From: Rubritalea profundi
GTDB taxonomy: Bacteria; Verrucomicrobiota; Verrucomicrobiia; Verrucomicrobiales; Akkermansiaceae
Length of the DNA: 55,552 nt
Assembly (NCBI RefSeq): GCF_002954445.1
Contig: NZ_MQWA01000001.1
Coordinates: forward strand, 2,755,737-2,811,288
Direction: 5' to 3'
The notes below the pieces were generated by a model. That model did no database searches. It had not been told where the DNA came from and saw only the letters and a list, made by a program, of their open reading frames with translations. This document shows, piece after piece, positions 35,678-45,713 of this stretch; within the stretch, counting starts at the first letter, position 1, and every line of letters starts with the position of its first letter. A program made the position numbers and the translations under genes.

Positions 35678-37108
35678 ATGTCTACTGCAACACTAAAAAA
35701 AACTAGCGACTACAAAATCGCTGACATCAGCTTGGCGGGCTTTGGCCGCAAGGAAATCGATATAGCTGAACACGAAATGCCGGGTCTCATGTCGATCCGT
35801 GAAAAGTACTCCGCAGAGAAGCCTCTGCAGGACGTACGTATCATGGGTTCACTTCACATGACAATCCAGACAGCAGTTCTCATCGAGACTCTGGTAGATC
35901 TCGGTGCTGACGTACGTTGGTGCTCATGCAACATTTTCTCTACTCAAGACCACGCTGCTGCAGCGATCGCTGAAGCTGGTGTTCCAGTGTTCGCTTGGAA
36001 GGGCGAGACACTTGAAGAGTACTGGGACTGCACATGGAATGCTATCGTAAACCTCAAGGGCGAAGGCCCTGAACTCATCGTCGACGACGGTGGTGACGCA
36101 ACACTTTTCATCCACAAGGGCTACGAGCTTGAGAATGGATCTGATTGGGTAAACGAGCCAGCAGAATCTGCTGAAGAGCAGGTGATCAAGAATCTCCTCA
36201 AGAAGGTGCACGCTGAGCAGCCAGGAATCTTCGCTAAGATTATTGCTGACTGGAAGGGTGTTTCTGAAGAGACAACTACTGGTGTGCACCGTCTCATCCA
36301 GATGGCTGAAGAGGGCAAACTCCTCGTTCCAGCTATCAATGTGAACGACTCTGTTACTAAATCAAAGTTCGACAACCTCTACGGTTGCCGTGAGTCACTC
36401 GTAGACGGCATCAAGCGTGCTACTGACGTGATGATCTCTGGCAAAGTCGGCGTTGTTTGTGGTTACGGTGACGTGGGCAAGGGCTGTGCTCAGGCACTCC
36501 GCGCTCAAGGTGCTCAGGTTGTTGTGACCGAGGTCGACCCAATCTGTGCGCTTCAGGCTGCAATGGAAGGCTTCCGCGTTCTCACAGTAGAAGACACACT
36601 CGGCTGGGGTGACATCTACGTTACCACTACTGGTAACTACAACATCATCCGCCTCGAGCACATGGAGAAGATGAAGGACCAAGCAATCGTCTGCAACATC
36701 GGTCACTTCGACAACGAGATCCAACTCGACAACCTCAACAATGCTCCCGGTGTTGAACTGCTCAACATCAAGCCGCAGGTGGATCGTTACACATTCCCAA
36801 CGGGCAACTGCATCTATATGCTTGCTGAAGGTCGCCTCGTGAACCTCGGTTGTGCAACCGGCCACCCATCCTTCGTGATGTCTAACTCTTTCGCCAACCA
36901 GATACTCGCTCAGATCGACCTCTGGAAGAACAAAGACAACTACAAGGCCGGCCAAGTCACAGTGCTGCCTAAGCACCTCGACGAAGAAGTAGCTCGCCTC
37001 CACCTCAACAAGATCGGAGCTAAGCTCACAACTCTTTCACAGGATCAAGCAGACTACATCAACGTACCAGTCGAAGGCCCATTCAAGCCTGAGACGTATC
37101 GTTACTAA
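35678..37108 (+). CDS. ahcY: Adenosylhomocysteinase
   Basis: NAD-dependent hydrolase that splits S-adenosylhomocysteine into adenosine and homocysteine, relieving product inhibition of methyltransferases. 476 residues. Visible: [77 protein letters not shown], the NAD site [19 protein letters not shown], and the tail [13 protein letters not shown] that ends all family members. Codon bias is strong. Ends in a terminator. Confidence 0.97.
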   Translation: MSTATLKKTSDYKIADISLAGFGRKEIDIAEHEMPGLMSIREKYSAEKPLQDVRIMGSLHMTIQTAVLIETLVDLGADVRWCSCNIFSTQDHAAAAIAEAGVPVFAWKGETLEEYWDCTWNAIVNLKGEGPELIVDDGGDATLFIHKGYELENGSDWVNEPAESAEEQVIKNLLKKVHAEQPGIFAKIIADWKGVSEETTTGVHRLIQMAEEGKLLVPAINVNDSVTKSKFDNLYGCRESLVDGIKRATDVMISGKVGVVCGYGDVGKGCAQALRAQGAQVVVTEVDPICALQAAMEGFRVLTVEDTLGWGDIYVTTTGNYNIIRLEHMEKMKDQAIVCNIGHFDNEIQLDNLNNAPGVELLNIKPQVDRYTFPTGNCIYMLAEGRLVNLGCATGHPSFVMSNSFANQILAQIDLWKNKDNYKAGQVTVLPKHLDEEVARLHLNKIGAKLTTLSQDQADYINVPVEGPFKPETYRY

Positions 37109-37144
37109 TCAAGTAACGAGTAGTCAGTAGCAAGTGGCTAGCAT
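37109..37144. repeat. 7-nt-period tract after ahcY
   Basis: Reads AAGTAAC, GAGTAGT, CAGTAGC, AAGTGGC, TAGC between the ahcY stop codon and its terminator; AGT recurs every 7 bases four times. Confidence 0.65.
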
Positions 37145-37153
37145 CAATCAACA

Positions 37154-37186
37154 GCGTCAACTCGTTAGATCGAGTTGGCGCTTTTT
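37154..37186 (+). terminator. Terminator of metK-ahcY
   Basis: GCGTCAACTCG pairs with CGAGTTGGCGC (one G-T pair) around a 6-base loop and is followed by five Ts. The remaining gap to 37419 holds nothing I recognise. Confidence 0.9.
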
Positions 37187-37419
37187 CGTAGAAGAGGCTT
37201 CCAGCCTCTTTAATTGTTGGTTTATGGAGCCTTCTCAGTTCAACCGACTTCTACTCGAAAATTACAAGAACGGCAGCGATTGTAGTTCCCGAAGGTTCCC
37301 TTAAAGATTGAAAGCTAGCAGGGGAGGAGTCTTCAGCTGAGCTTCGTGAAGGGAACTTGTCAAAAGCGGCTGCTGATTTTTTAAGTTTATATTAAATATT
37401 GTCGGGCTAACTTCAGCGC

Positions 37420-38214
37420 ATGCGCGTATTGGATTATCCAGCAGAGGTACGAGGAATCTTATCATTTGATTTTGATGGCACTCTATTTCTTCCTGAGAAT
37501 GAGGTGGTTTTGGAGCCTGTATTTTATGAGACAATTGAAAAGCTGCGTCAGGATGGATGGCTCTGGGCAATCAATACGGGTAGGTCATTGCTCTTCATGC
37601 TAGAAGGGTTTGAGCAAAGTAGCTTCCCCTTTTCACCTGACTTCCTAGTGGCGCGCGAGCGTGAAATCTACACACCGGGTGACCGTTTTGGACGATGGCA
37701 TAGGCTAGAGGATTGGCATGAAAATTACATGAGAGATACCGCTCATTTTATGAAAGAATCAGCTGGATTCATCGACCTTATGAAACAATACATTGAGGAT
37801 GAGACTGCAGCCCAGTGGATTGAGGAAGAGGGGGATCCGGCTGGCATTATTGCAAGTTCGGAAGATGAAATGATAGTCATTGCGGAATTTGTGGAAGAGC
37901 AACGAAAGAGCTATGATCTAGTTGGGGTGTTGCGAAATTCGATCTACATGCGCTTCACCCATAAGGATTACCATAAAGGCACTTCATTACAGGAATTGGC
38001 AAGGAGGCTGCAGGTGCCAGTCGAGAGAGTCTTTGCCATCGGCGACGGCCACAATGACATTGATAAGCTCCACCCAGATGTCGCTGGGATGATTGCCTGT
38101 GTCGGAAATTCCCAACAAGAGGTGAAAGACTATGTCAGCAGCCATGGTGGCTACGTGGCAAAGGCACACGGCAGCTTGGGCAGCGTCGAAGCTCTCAACT
38201 ACTTTTTAGCTTAG
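37420..38214 (+). CDS. HAD-superfamily hydrolase, Cof type
   Basis: 264 residues. Motif I FDFDGTLFLP carries the nucleophile Asp, motif II is AINTGRS, a Lys is likely in the HKDYHKGTSLQELA segment, and motif IV is IGDGHNDIDKL. The cap domain between motifs is large and mostly helical, as in Cof/sugar-phosphatase members. The substrate cannot be told. The final codon overlaps by 3 bases the stop codon of the convergent MobA-MoaD gene. Confidence 0.9.
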   Translation: MRVLDYPAEVRGILSFDFDGTLFLPENEVVLEPVFYETIEKLRQDGWLWAINTGRSLLFMLEGFEQSSFPFSPDFLVAREREIYTPGDRFGRWHRLEDWHENYMRDTAHFMKESAGFIDLMKQYIEDETAAQWIEEEGDPAGIIASSEDEMIVIAEFVEEQRKSYDLVGVLRNSIYMRFTHKDYHKGTSLQELARRLQVPVERVFAIGDGHNDIDKLHPDVAGMIACVGNSQQEVKDYVSSHGGYVAKAHGSLGSVEALNYFLA

Positions 38215-39029
38215 CCACCGGCAACAGGTGGAATGAAGACGACTTCATCACCTGCTTTGAGTGGAGTGGCCCAATCTGAAAAGTCGTCATTGATCGCTAG
38301 CATCAGCTGCTTTTGTTTGTGCGGAAAGGCGTGGCGAGATTTGAGTTCTTCGTAGAGGCCGGACGACGTGACGGAGTCAGTGGTGACCGATTCCTCGTCG
38401 CAACCAGCAAGTTCACGAAGTTGAGCAAAATAGCGGACGGTGATTGTTTTAGACATACGAGAATGGGTGAGATGACTGCGGACCTCTAATGTGTCAGCTG
38501 GGCTATTAGCATTATCGAGCGCGTGTGGCGACTTTAGAACGATGAGTTTAGTGTCGATGGTCTCTAGCACCTTGCGTGGGCAGCGAGATCCATTTTTGAC
38601 TGCCTGGCTGATGGCTTCGGCCGAACTGGGTTCGTAGATCGCGCAAAGCGGTTCAGCTCGGTGGTCCACTCGGCTGCGGTAGCTAGTCGCTTGGTTGTCC
38701 CTCGTTGAACTGGCTATTAGTTCGGCAATGGTAGGAGACTCGAGTAGTGGAAGGTCGCAGGCAATCACTAGCCAACGGGCGTGCGGGTGGGCTTGTTGCG
38801 CCGCATGGATGGCGCAGAGCGGGCCCTCAGCGGGGTCGATGATGGCGTCCACACCAAATTCTTGATCGGCACGGTGGCTCAGAAAGGATTTCTCGCAGTG
38901 CTCACTGAGCAGGCTGTGCAAACGTATCCACTCAGGTTGGTCGTCACGGTAGATGAGCTGGGCCTTATCCTGACCCATGCGGGTGGATTTGCCGCCGACG
39001 AGAAGGAGTCCGTAGAGTGGTGCTGCCAT
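38211..39029 (-). CDS. Fused MobA-like guanylyltransferase and MoaD-like sulfur carrier
   Basis: 272 residues in one uninterrupted frame. Residues 1-185 are a MobA-type nucleotidyltransferase: LLLVGGKSTRMGQDKAQLIY, DPAEGPLCAIHAA and VIACDLPLLESP. Residues 192-272 are a MoaD/ThiS ubiquitin-like carrier: TVRYFAQLRELAGCDEESV ending VVFIPPVAGG with the C-terminal Gly-Gly needed for adenylation and thiocarboxylation. Both act in molybdenum cofactor synthesis but at different steps. An internal ATG at codon 192 could also allow separate production of the carrier; there is no good Shine-Dalgarno sequence before it. No other mo(b/a) genes are in the window. Confidence 0.85.
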   Translation of the reverse strand: MAAPLYGLLLVGGKSTRMGQDKAQLIYRDDQPEWIRLHSLLSEHCEKSFLSHRADQEFGVDAIIDPAEGPLCAIHAAQQAHPHARWLVIACDLPLLESPTIAELIASSTRDNQATSYRSRVDHRAEPLCAIYEPSSAEAISQAVKNGSRCPRKVLETIDTKLIVLKSPHALDNANSPADTLEVRSHLTHSRMSKTITVRYFAQLRELAGCDEESVTTDSVTSSGLYEELKSRHAFPHKQKQLMLAINDDFSDWATPLKAGDEVVFIPPVAGG

Positions 39030-39253
39030 GATGAGAGTAGTAGTGGGCTATCTAGCTACTTCGAGCAATAGTGATTTTAGAGGAAATGATATCAGATGCA
39101 CTAAGTTGCCGGTCATCACCTTCTCATCTTGTTCTGCGTCTTCGATTGGAAGGGCAGAGCCCTTTGCATAGGCTGGTATCAAATTGGCCTTTGGCCAATA
39201 GGTAGTTTTAACCTTCACAGACAAACCACGCGGAGATAAAAGAAGTGCCAATA

Positions 39254-40216
39254 ATGATAACGCTCACCCACTACGCCAGATTCACCGTGATGCTTTGGAT
39301 ATTATTCATGGGCATTGCCCCAATCCATGTTTCAGCCGAAACGAAAACCAGCAGTCCTCCGGTCAAGGTGTTTATCCTCGCCGGTCAGTCGAATATGGAA
39401 GGTCAGGATGTTGTTTCCTTGGATCATGCCAAGCACTACAACGGTGGTAAGGGGAACCTGGTTTGGTCGATGAAAAATTCTGCAAGTGCCGGTCAAATGA
39501 AACATTTGAAAGATAAAAACGGTGAGTGGGCTGTTCGTGATGACGTGCAGATTTCCTACAAAGTCCGTGACAAGGTGCGCAAGGGCGGCCTCACGGTTGG
39601 CTACACGGGGTACGGCAGCAACAGCCATATCGGCCCGGAGCTTCAGTTCGGCCATGTCATCGGCGATCACTTTGATGCGCCGGTTTTGCTGATCAAGACA
39701 GCATGGGGCGGCAAGAGCTTCTGCACAGATTTCCGCCCGCCCAGTGCCGGCGGCAAGGTCGGGCCCTACTATCAGAAAATGATCGAGGAAATCCACGCCG
39801 CTCTGGCAGATCTTCAGAATGACAATTACGAACTTGCCGGGTTCATCTGGATGTAGGGATGGAATGACATGTGCACGCCAGCGGCGATCCCGGAATATCC
39901 CGACAACTTGGAGCATCTAGCCAAGGATGTTCGCAAAGAGTTCAAGGCACCGAACTTGTCAATGATCGTGGGTGAACTCGGCAATGGCGGGCCGGTAAAA
40001 AAAGCCGGGGCGATGGCCGACCTCAGAAAAGCCCAGCAGCAGGGAGCCTCCCGTATAAAAAATGCAGTCTTCGTAAATACCACCGCCTTTGCCCGCCCCA
40101 ATAATCTGTCACCTAACACTGGCCACGGTCACCACTGGTTCGGAAACGCCGAAAGCTATTTCCTGGTAGGGGATGCTCTGGCAAAGGCAACTATCGAACT
40201 CATCGAAAAAAAATGA
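39254..40216 (+). pseudogene. Secreted SGNH/sialate O-acetylesterase-like protein with in-frame TAG
   Basis: SASA-domain esterase of about 320 residues with a signal peptide (FTVMLWILFMGIAPIHVSA). Motifs: nucleophile Ser in VFILAGQSNMEGQD, VLLIKTAWGGKSFCTDFRP, then the block III region reads GFIWM-stop-GWNDMC where the family has WxQGxxD, and the catalytic His region GHGHHWFGNAESYFLVGDAL. A single C-to-T change (CAG to TAG at 39854-39856) explains the stop. The rest of the frame to 40216 is undamaged. As written, a protein ending at the TAG would lack the catalytic His. A GTG at 39245 could be the start instead of ATG 39254. The stop overlaps the start of the next esterase (ATGA). Confidence 0.85.
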
Positions 40217-41685
40217 ACACACTATTATGTCGCTCGCGGATGATGGGCATCGGGTTAATTATTCTTGGTATCCTAACAACTTCAGTCACAGCGGAGATCA
40301 AGCTCGGATCTCTGTTTCAGGACCACATGGTTCTGCAACGGAACATGCCTGTCCCCGTGTGGGGATGGGCGGAACCCGGCACCGCCCTAACCGTCGAGTT
40401 TGCCCATCAGAAAAAAACCACCACCGCCGGCGACGATGGCAAGTGGATGCTCAAGCTTGACCCACTGAAAGCCAATGCCCACCCGCAGGCCATGGTGGTT
40501 TCCGATGACTCGGGTAGCACCCAAACCCTTAACAACATTCTAGTCGGTGAAGTCTGGATCTGCTCCGGCCAATCTAACATGGACTGGAAGATGAATCAAC
40601 TTGGTGACCGCTACGACAAAGAAATTGCCCAAGCTAACAACCCTAAACTACGACTGTGCGTCGTCAGCGACATCTATGCCGCAGCACCTCAGCAACGTAA
40701 TGAAAAAAAGTGGCAAGCATGCACGCCGGAGCAAGCCCGTGAGTTCAGTGCTGTCGCCTTCTTTTTTGGCACAAAACTTCTCAGTGAGTTAGACGTGCCG
40801 ATTGGGCTGGTCGAATGCGCCAGAGGTGGTTCCCCGGTGGAGGCGTGGATGAGTGAAAAAAACTTACGTAAAGAGTTTCCCGAATTTAACACCAAACTCG
40901 ACACCTTTCCGGCGATTATCAAAAAAACTGGTGGCGTGTTTGATCACCGCAAAAAGAGCAAGGTGTTTGGGATCACCCAGATTACACCCAGTGTTTTATA
41001 CAACGGCTATATCCACCCGCTGATTCCCTTCGCCATCCGCGGTGTGATCTGGTATCAGGGAGAAAGTAACGTCAAGAGACCGGAGCAATATCGCAAACTC
41101 TTTCCCGCGATGATTCGCCAGTGGAGAGCCGACTGGAACCAGGGCGACTTCCCCTTTTACTATGTCCAGATCGCCCCCTGTGGTTACAAAGATCTATCCG
41201 CCGCCTACCTGCGGGAAGCCCAGATGATGGCGCTCTCCGTCCCCAATACCGGCATGGCAGTCACCATGGATCTGGGGGATGAAAAAAACATCCATCCGCC
41301 GGAGAAAAAACCGGTCGGTGAACGCCTCGCACGAATCGCCTTGGCCAAGGACTACGGCAGAAACAACTTGGTCTATTCCGGCCCATCCATCAAACAAAGC
41401 AGCATCGAAAAAAATAGCATCCGACTCACCTTCGACCACGTCGCCGGCGGACTTGTTAGTCGGGATGGAAAGCCCTTGAGCCACTTCACCATCGCCGCCA
41501 AAGACCAACAATTTGTTGAAGCAACAGCCGTGATCGACGGCGAAAGCATCATTGTATCAAGCCCCGCAGTACCGAGCCCCGTGGCCGTCCGCTTCGCCTG
41601 GGGCAGTGCCGACATCCCAAACCTAATCAATAAACAAGGCCTCCCCGCATCCTCATTCCGCACCGATCAGGCTAGTAGCCAGTAG
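40213..41685 (+). CDS. Secreted sialate O-acetylesterase
   Basis: 490 residues of the SIAE/GDSL type, removing O-acetyl groups from sialic acids or other polysaccharides outside the cytoplasm. It begins with a signal peptide (MMGIGLIILGILTTSVTA), then IKLGSLFQDHMVLQRNMPVP and VWGWAEPGTALTVEF. The nucleophile Ser is in VGEVWICSGQSNMDWKM, block III in VIWYQGESNVKRPEQY, and the Asp/His block in DEKNIHPPEKKPVGERLARI. The gene overlaps the preceding esterase by 4 bases, so the two form an operon. Its place upstream of the CxxCH dehydrogenase-like gene is typical of PVC polysaccharide-degradation loci. Confidence 0.92.
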   Translation: MNTLLCRSRMMGIGLIILGILTTSVTAEIKLGSLFQDHMVLQRNMPVPVWGWAEPGTALTVEFAHQKKTTTAGDDGKWMLKLDPLKANAHPQAMVVSDDSGSTQTLNNILVGEVWICSGQSNMDWKMNQLGDRYDKEIAQANNPKLRLCVVSDIYAAAPQQRNEKKWQACTPEQAREFSAVAFFFGTKLLSELDVPIGLVECARGGSPVEAWMSEKNLRKEFPEFNTKLDTFPAIIKKTGGVFDHRKKSKVFGITQITPSVLYNGYIHPLIPFAIRGVIWYQGESNVKRPEQYRKLFPAMIRQWRADWNQGDFPFYYVQIAPCGYKDLSAAYLREAQMMALSVPNTGMAVTMDLGDEKNIHPPEKKPVGERLARIALAKDYGRNNLVYSGPSIKQSSIEKNSIRLTFDHVAGGLVSRDGKPLSHFTIAAKDQQFVEATAVIDGESIIVSSPAVPSPVAVRFAWGSADIPNLINKQGLPASSFRTDQASSQ

Positions 41686-41727
41686 TTAGCACTTTCCCCT
41701 TTTTCCTTTCTCCTCACTTCACATTGA
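41670..41727. repeat. 7-nt-period tracts after the sialate esterase gene
   Basis: GCTAGTA, GCCAGTA, GTTAGCA at 41670-41692, then a pyrimidine tract CTTTCCC, CTTTTTC, CTTTCTC, CTCACTT to 41727. The second is the reverse-strand form of the purine tracts seen elsewhere. Confidence 0.6.
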
Positions 41728-41765
41728 CAGAATTGGATTTCTGAAGCGTATTGTCTGCAGATCCT

Positions 41766-44700
41766 ATGAAATACGCTGCGACCACCATTTTCTCAATCTG
41801 TCTAACAATCACCCCGAGCTTTGCCGAAACCGAGCTCGTTCCCAGCGAGGTAGTCCCGGGTCTTGGAATTCTTCCGGATACCACACTTCAAATATTTGCC
41901 GACCAGAAATCTCAAGGAGTCACATCCCCCACAGCTCTAACAATCGATGAAAAAGGGCGCGTACTGATCACTGAAACGTGGCGTTTTGGAGAAAACCTAG
42001 GCATTGACGACAACCGCCGCCGCACCCACTGGCTGCTTGATGACATTGCATCACAGACGACCGATGACCGCTTGGCGATGTACAAAAAGTGGCACCACAA
42101 ACACCCGCCAGAAACCTACACCACACACACCGAGAAAATCCGTATGTTGGTCGATGAGAACGGCGACGGGGTAGCGGACAAGCACACGATCTTCGCCGAA
42201 GGCTTCAACAAGACACTCGACGGCACCGCAGCGGGTATATACTCCTACAATGGCGATGTTTACGTCGCCTGTATTCCAAACATCTGGTTACTCAATGACA
42301 AGAATGACGATGGCGTCGCCGACTCTCGCAAGTCGCTGCAAGACGGATTCGGCGTGCGCGTTTCACTTTCTGGTCACGACCTAAACGGCTTCACCTATGG
42401 CCCAGACGGCAGGATCTACGCCACCATCGGCGACCGCGGATTCAACTTCACAACAAAGGAAGGCAAGCACTACGCCTACCCAGATCAGGGCGCCATCCTT
42501 CGCTTTGAGCCAGACGGTTCAAACATCGAGGTCATCCACACCGGCCTGCGCAACCCCAAGGAAATAGCCTTCGACCAGTTTGGTAACCCAATCACCGTCG
42601 ACAACAACTCCGACCAAGGTGACCAGGCCCGCATCGTTTACATCATGGAGGGCGCTGATTCGGGTTGGCGCATGGAGCATCAGGTAATGTACACCTTCAA
42701 CCGCCAAGCTGGATTCACCTCACTCCCGACCAACCGCTGGATGCTTGAGAAAATGTGGCAACCACGCACTGAGAAAAATAAGCACCTCCTGCCAGCCTAC
42801 GTTCTCCCACCGCTGATGAACCTGAGCAATGGCCCCTCCGGACTCACTTACCATCCCGGCCCCGCCTCCTATCCTGGCAAGCAAGGAAACTTCCTATTTT
42901 GCGACTACAAGGGCGCCCCCAGTAAATCCCTCATCCACTCATTCGCTGTCACCAACGAAGGCGCAGGCATGCGCGTCACGGAAAACTCAGTCTTCAACGA
43001 TGGTGTCGCAGCCACCGACGTAGAATACGGATACGACGGCAAAGTCTACGTCACCGACTTCATCAAAGGCTGGGCATCAAAAGCCCAAGGACGCGTCTAC
43101 TCTATCAGCAAAAATGGTAGCAAAAACGACGCCACCATCCAGAGCGTTAAGGACCTAGTCACCAAAGATTTCTCAAAATTAAGCGACGCCAAACTGCTGG
43201 CACTGCTCCAGCACGCCGACATGCGCATCAGGCTACGCGCCCAGTTCGCCCTCGCCGATGCCAAGAAAACCACACTCCTCGACAACTCTATCGGCAAAAA
43301 CCAAGGCAAGGTCATCGCCCAACTCCACGGCATTTGGGGGCTGGGAATCATCGCCCGAAAGGGAGATGCCACCGCCACCGCACGTCTCCTCCACCACGCC
43401 AGCCAGGACCACCCCGTCGAACTCAAAGCACGCATCGCCCAATGTCTGGGTGAGGTCAGCTCCAGTGAAAAAGTCGACGCCGCACTCATGCACCTGCTCG
43501 TGGACAGCTCCCCCCGTGTCCAGTCCTTTGCCGCGACTTCCCTCGGCAGAAGAGGACACAAGGCTGCATTTGAAACCTTCGTCAGCCTGATTGCCAAAAA
43601 CAACGACCAAGACGCCTTCCTGCGTCACGCCCTCATTATGGGACTCCTCGGAGCCGCCGACGAAAATCAGATCGCTCAGCTCAGCGACCACGACTCGCCC
43701 GCCGTACAGCTCGCAGCCATCGTTGCTCTACGCAGACACCGCAGCCCGCAAATTGCCAAATTCATAGGCAAGTCACGCCAAGTTTCACGCGAGGCTATCC
43801 GTGCCATCCACGACCTCCAGATCGAGTCAGCTCTCCACAAAGTAGCTGATCTCCTGCCCCAGCTAACCAACTCCACCAGCAAAGCCGACGCCTTCACCCC
43901 CATGACCCAGCGCCGCATCATCAACTCAGCCTTCCGCATCGGAGGAGATAAAAACATCCACGCTCTGCTCGCCTATATTGGCTCAAAAAATAGCCAGATC
44001 GACGCCAAGCAACGCCGCGAGGCCGTCCGCCTGATTTCCCTATGGAACACCCCACCACAGGTCGACCAAGCACTCGGGCGCTGGTCTCCCATGCCCAAGC
44101 GCAACAACCCCAATCTGATCAAAATTCTCCAGCAGGATCTGCCTAAACTCATCGATGTCTCCAACCCCGCCGTTGCCGAACTCATCGCGCTCATCAGTCA
44201 TTTCAAACCGCACCTCAATTCCATCCCCGCAGAAAAATTGCTCGCCATCACCCGCGACCCAAAAATCAACAGCGCCGCACGCGCCGAAGCACTGCGCAGC
44301 GCAGCCGTCAACCCACCCGTAAATTTCGACTCACTGCTCAAAGAATTCGTAGCCGACAAGCAACCAGAAGTAGCAGCCACCGCACTCCGTCTCCACCTCG
44401 AGCGCCACCCCGAGGCATCCTACAGCCTGCTGATACAAGCCTCAGCTGCAGATAGACCCGCCGCACTTCGCCAAACAGCATGGTCACTCACTGCCGATTT
44501 GAAAAAAATCGACAGCAGCCTAGCCGAACGCCTCAACCACGAGCTTGCCAAGTTGCTTCAGCTGAAGCCGACCAACACGCCGCACTCGAAATCCTCAACG
44601 CCGCAGAAAAGCACCCGCAGGTAGCAGCAGCTCTGAAAAAATACCAGGCATCGCTCGACCCAAAAAAACCACTCTTACCCTACCTAGTAGCACTCAAAGG

Positions 44701-44983
44701 TGGCGACAAGAAGCGCGGCAGAGCCCTCTTCCGCTCACACCCCGCTGCCCAGTGCTCACGCTGTCACACCACCTCAAAAAACCACGATGCAGCCATGGCT
44801 GGTCCAAATCTGTATGGCGTCGCCGAGCGCGGTGACCGACTCTTCTTACTCGAATCACTCGTCGCACCCAATGCCAAGATCGCAGAAGGCTTCGGCACTG
44901 TTTCCGCTATGCCTCCGATGGGTCTGCTTTTGAAAAAGCACGAAATCCGCGACCTAGTGGAATACCTAACCACCCTCAATTAG
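41766..44983 (+). pseudogene. PVC-type heme-binding CxxCH protein (membrane-bound dehydrogenase domain), frameshifted
   Basis: About 1072 residues if joined. Signal peptide MKYAATTIFSICLTITPSFA, then a beta-propeller dehydrogenase-like domain (TSPTALTIDEKGRVLITETW, EGFNKTLDGTAAGIYSYNGD, FTYGPDGRIYATIGDRGFNF, GLRNPKEIAFDQFGNPITVD), a long HEAT-repeat region (about residues 470-900) and a C-terminal cytochrome c domain with the heme site CSRCH. At about 44551-44562 the frame changes by one missing base. The first frame stops at 44624 without the heme domain, and the second frame reads AEADQHAALEILNAAEKHPQ through CSRCHTTS to LVEYLTTLN. ATG 41766 starts the signal peptide. These proteins are abundant in Planctomycetes and Verrucomicrobia and thought to oxidise sugars in the periplasm. 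Confidence 0.88.
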
Positions 44984-44989
44984 TGGTAG

Positions 44990-45380
44990 GCTCCCGAACT
45001 CCCAAATTTCTGGCGCCTCCCGCTGTCGATAGTCCCAAAGTCGAAGCTAAGAAGTCTGGTAACTTCAATCTCAAAAAATCCATCGCGACCACGCGATCTA
45101 ACCAGACCTTAGACCCTCCGACCTTAGACACAACCGTACTCCAAAAGTCTCCCCAACTTCAAAACTCCCCACTCCCGAACTCCCAAATTTCTAGCGCCTC
45201 CCGCTGTCGAAAGTCAAAAGTCCCAAAGTCAAAAACTAGGAAGTCTGGTGACTTCAATTTATAAAAATAACCATCGCGACCACGCGATCTAACCAGACTT
45301 TAGACTTTCCGACCTCAGACACGTCCGACCTTAGACACTTCCGTACTCCAAAAGTCTCCCGAACTTCAAGACTTCGGCAC
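44990..45380. repeat. Two diverged tandem copies of a ~181-207 bp heptamer-built repeat
   Basis: Copy 1 starts at 44993 and copy 2 at 45174, both with CCCGAACTCCCAAATTTCT followed by GCGCCTCCCGCTGTCGA. Both also share CATCGCGACCACGCGATCT, TAACCAGAC and CCGTACTCCAAAAGTCTCC. Inside, the sequence falls into heptamers (CAGACTT, TAGACTT, TCCGACC, TCAGACA). Copy 2 has an internal duplication of the ACCT(C/T)AGACAC unit. Both copies carry the small palindrome ATCGCG-ACCA-CGCGAT. No coding sense. Confidence 0.8.
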
Positions 45381-45698
45381 TACGCCCACCGTGCCGCCCT
45401 CTATGAACTCGGCGTCGATCTTACTCTGGCGGGTATCTTCTTTCCCGCGCCGGATGTTATTAGCCCAGCGCACGATCCGGTTCACCATGAGTTGGTCATT
45501 CCAGCGGCCATGCGAGATCGACGGCTCGAAGCGCTTGAAATACGGGGCCTTCTCGATGCAGATCAACGAAACATCCTGCGGCACCCCGAGTCTCCGGTTG
45601 AGCAGGAATTGGGTGGTGGCGGAGTATTGTGTCGCGCTGTAGATGAGAATCGCGGTGGGCGGGGTCCTAGCAAACAGTGATTCCAGGCATCTGAACAC
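45366..45698 (-). pseudogene. C-terminal fragment of a LacI/XylR-type transcription regulator
   Basis: 110 residues: RRLGVPQDVSLICIEKAPYF, then RWNDQLMVNRIVRWANNIRR and DAEFIEGGTVGVV, matching the last third of the periplasmic-binding-protein-like sensor domain of LacI-family regulators (the EFVxGGTxG ending). No helix-turn-helix and no upstream two-thirds of the protein are present; directly upstream on the same strand is a piece of an unrelated transposase. A deletion fragment. Confidence 0.78.
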
Positions 45699-45713
45699 AT
45701 AAAAGTAGACAGA

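Noticed and set aside
36395-37003. Long ORF on the minus strand inside ahcY (202 codons)
   Set aside because: It is antisense to a fully conserved enzyme and its existence follows from the codon bias of ahcY; the translated sequence resembles no protein.
39048-39251. 67-codon ORF between the MobA-MoaD and esterase genes
   Set aside because: No family resemblance; it lies in the intergenic gap and begins too close to the esterase start.
39854-39856. Reassigned TAG (for example pyrrolysine or glutamine)
   Set aside because: TAG serves as an ordinary stop for other genes here, such as the HAD hydrolase and selO; one nonsense change is the simpler reading.
44990-45380. Possible CRISPR array
   Set aside because: There are only two long diverged copies with internal heptamer structure, no uniform repeat/spacer pattern and no cas genes nearby.
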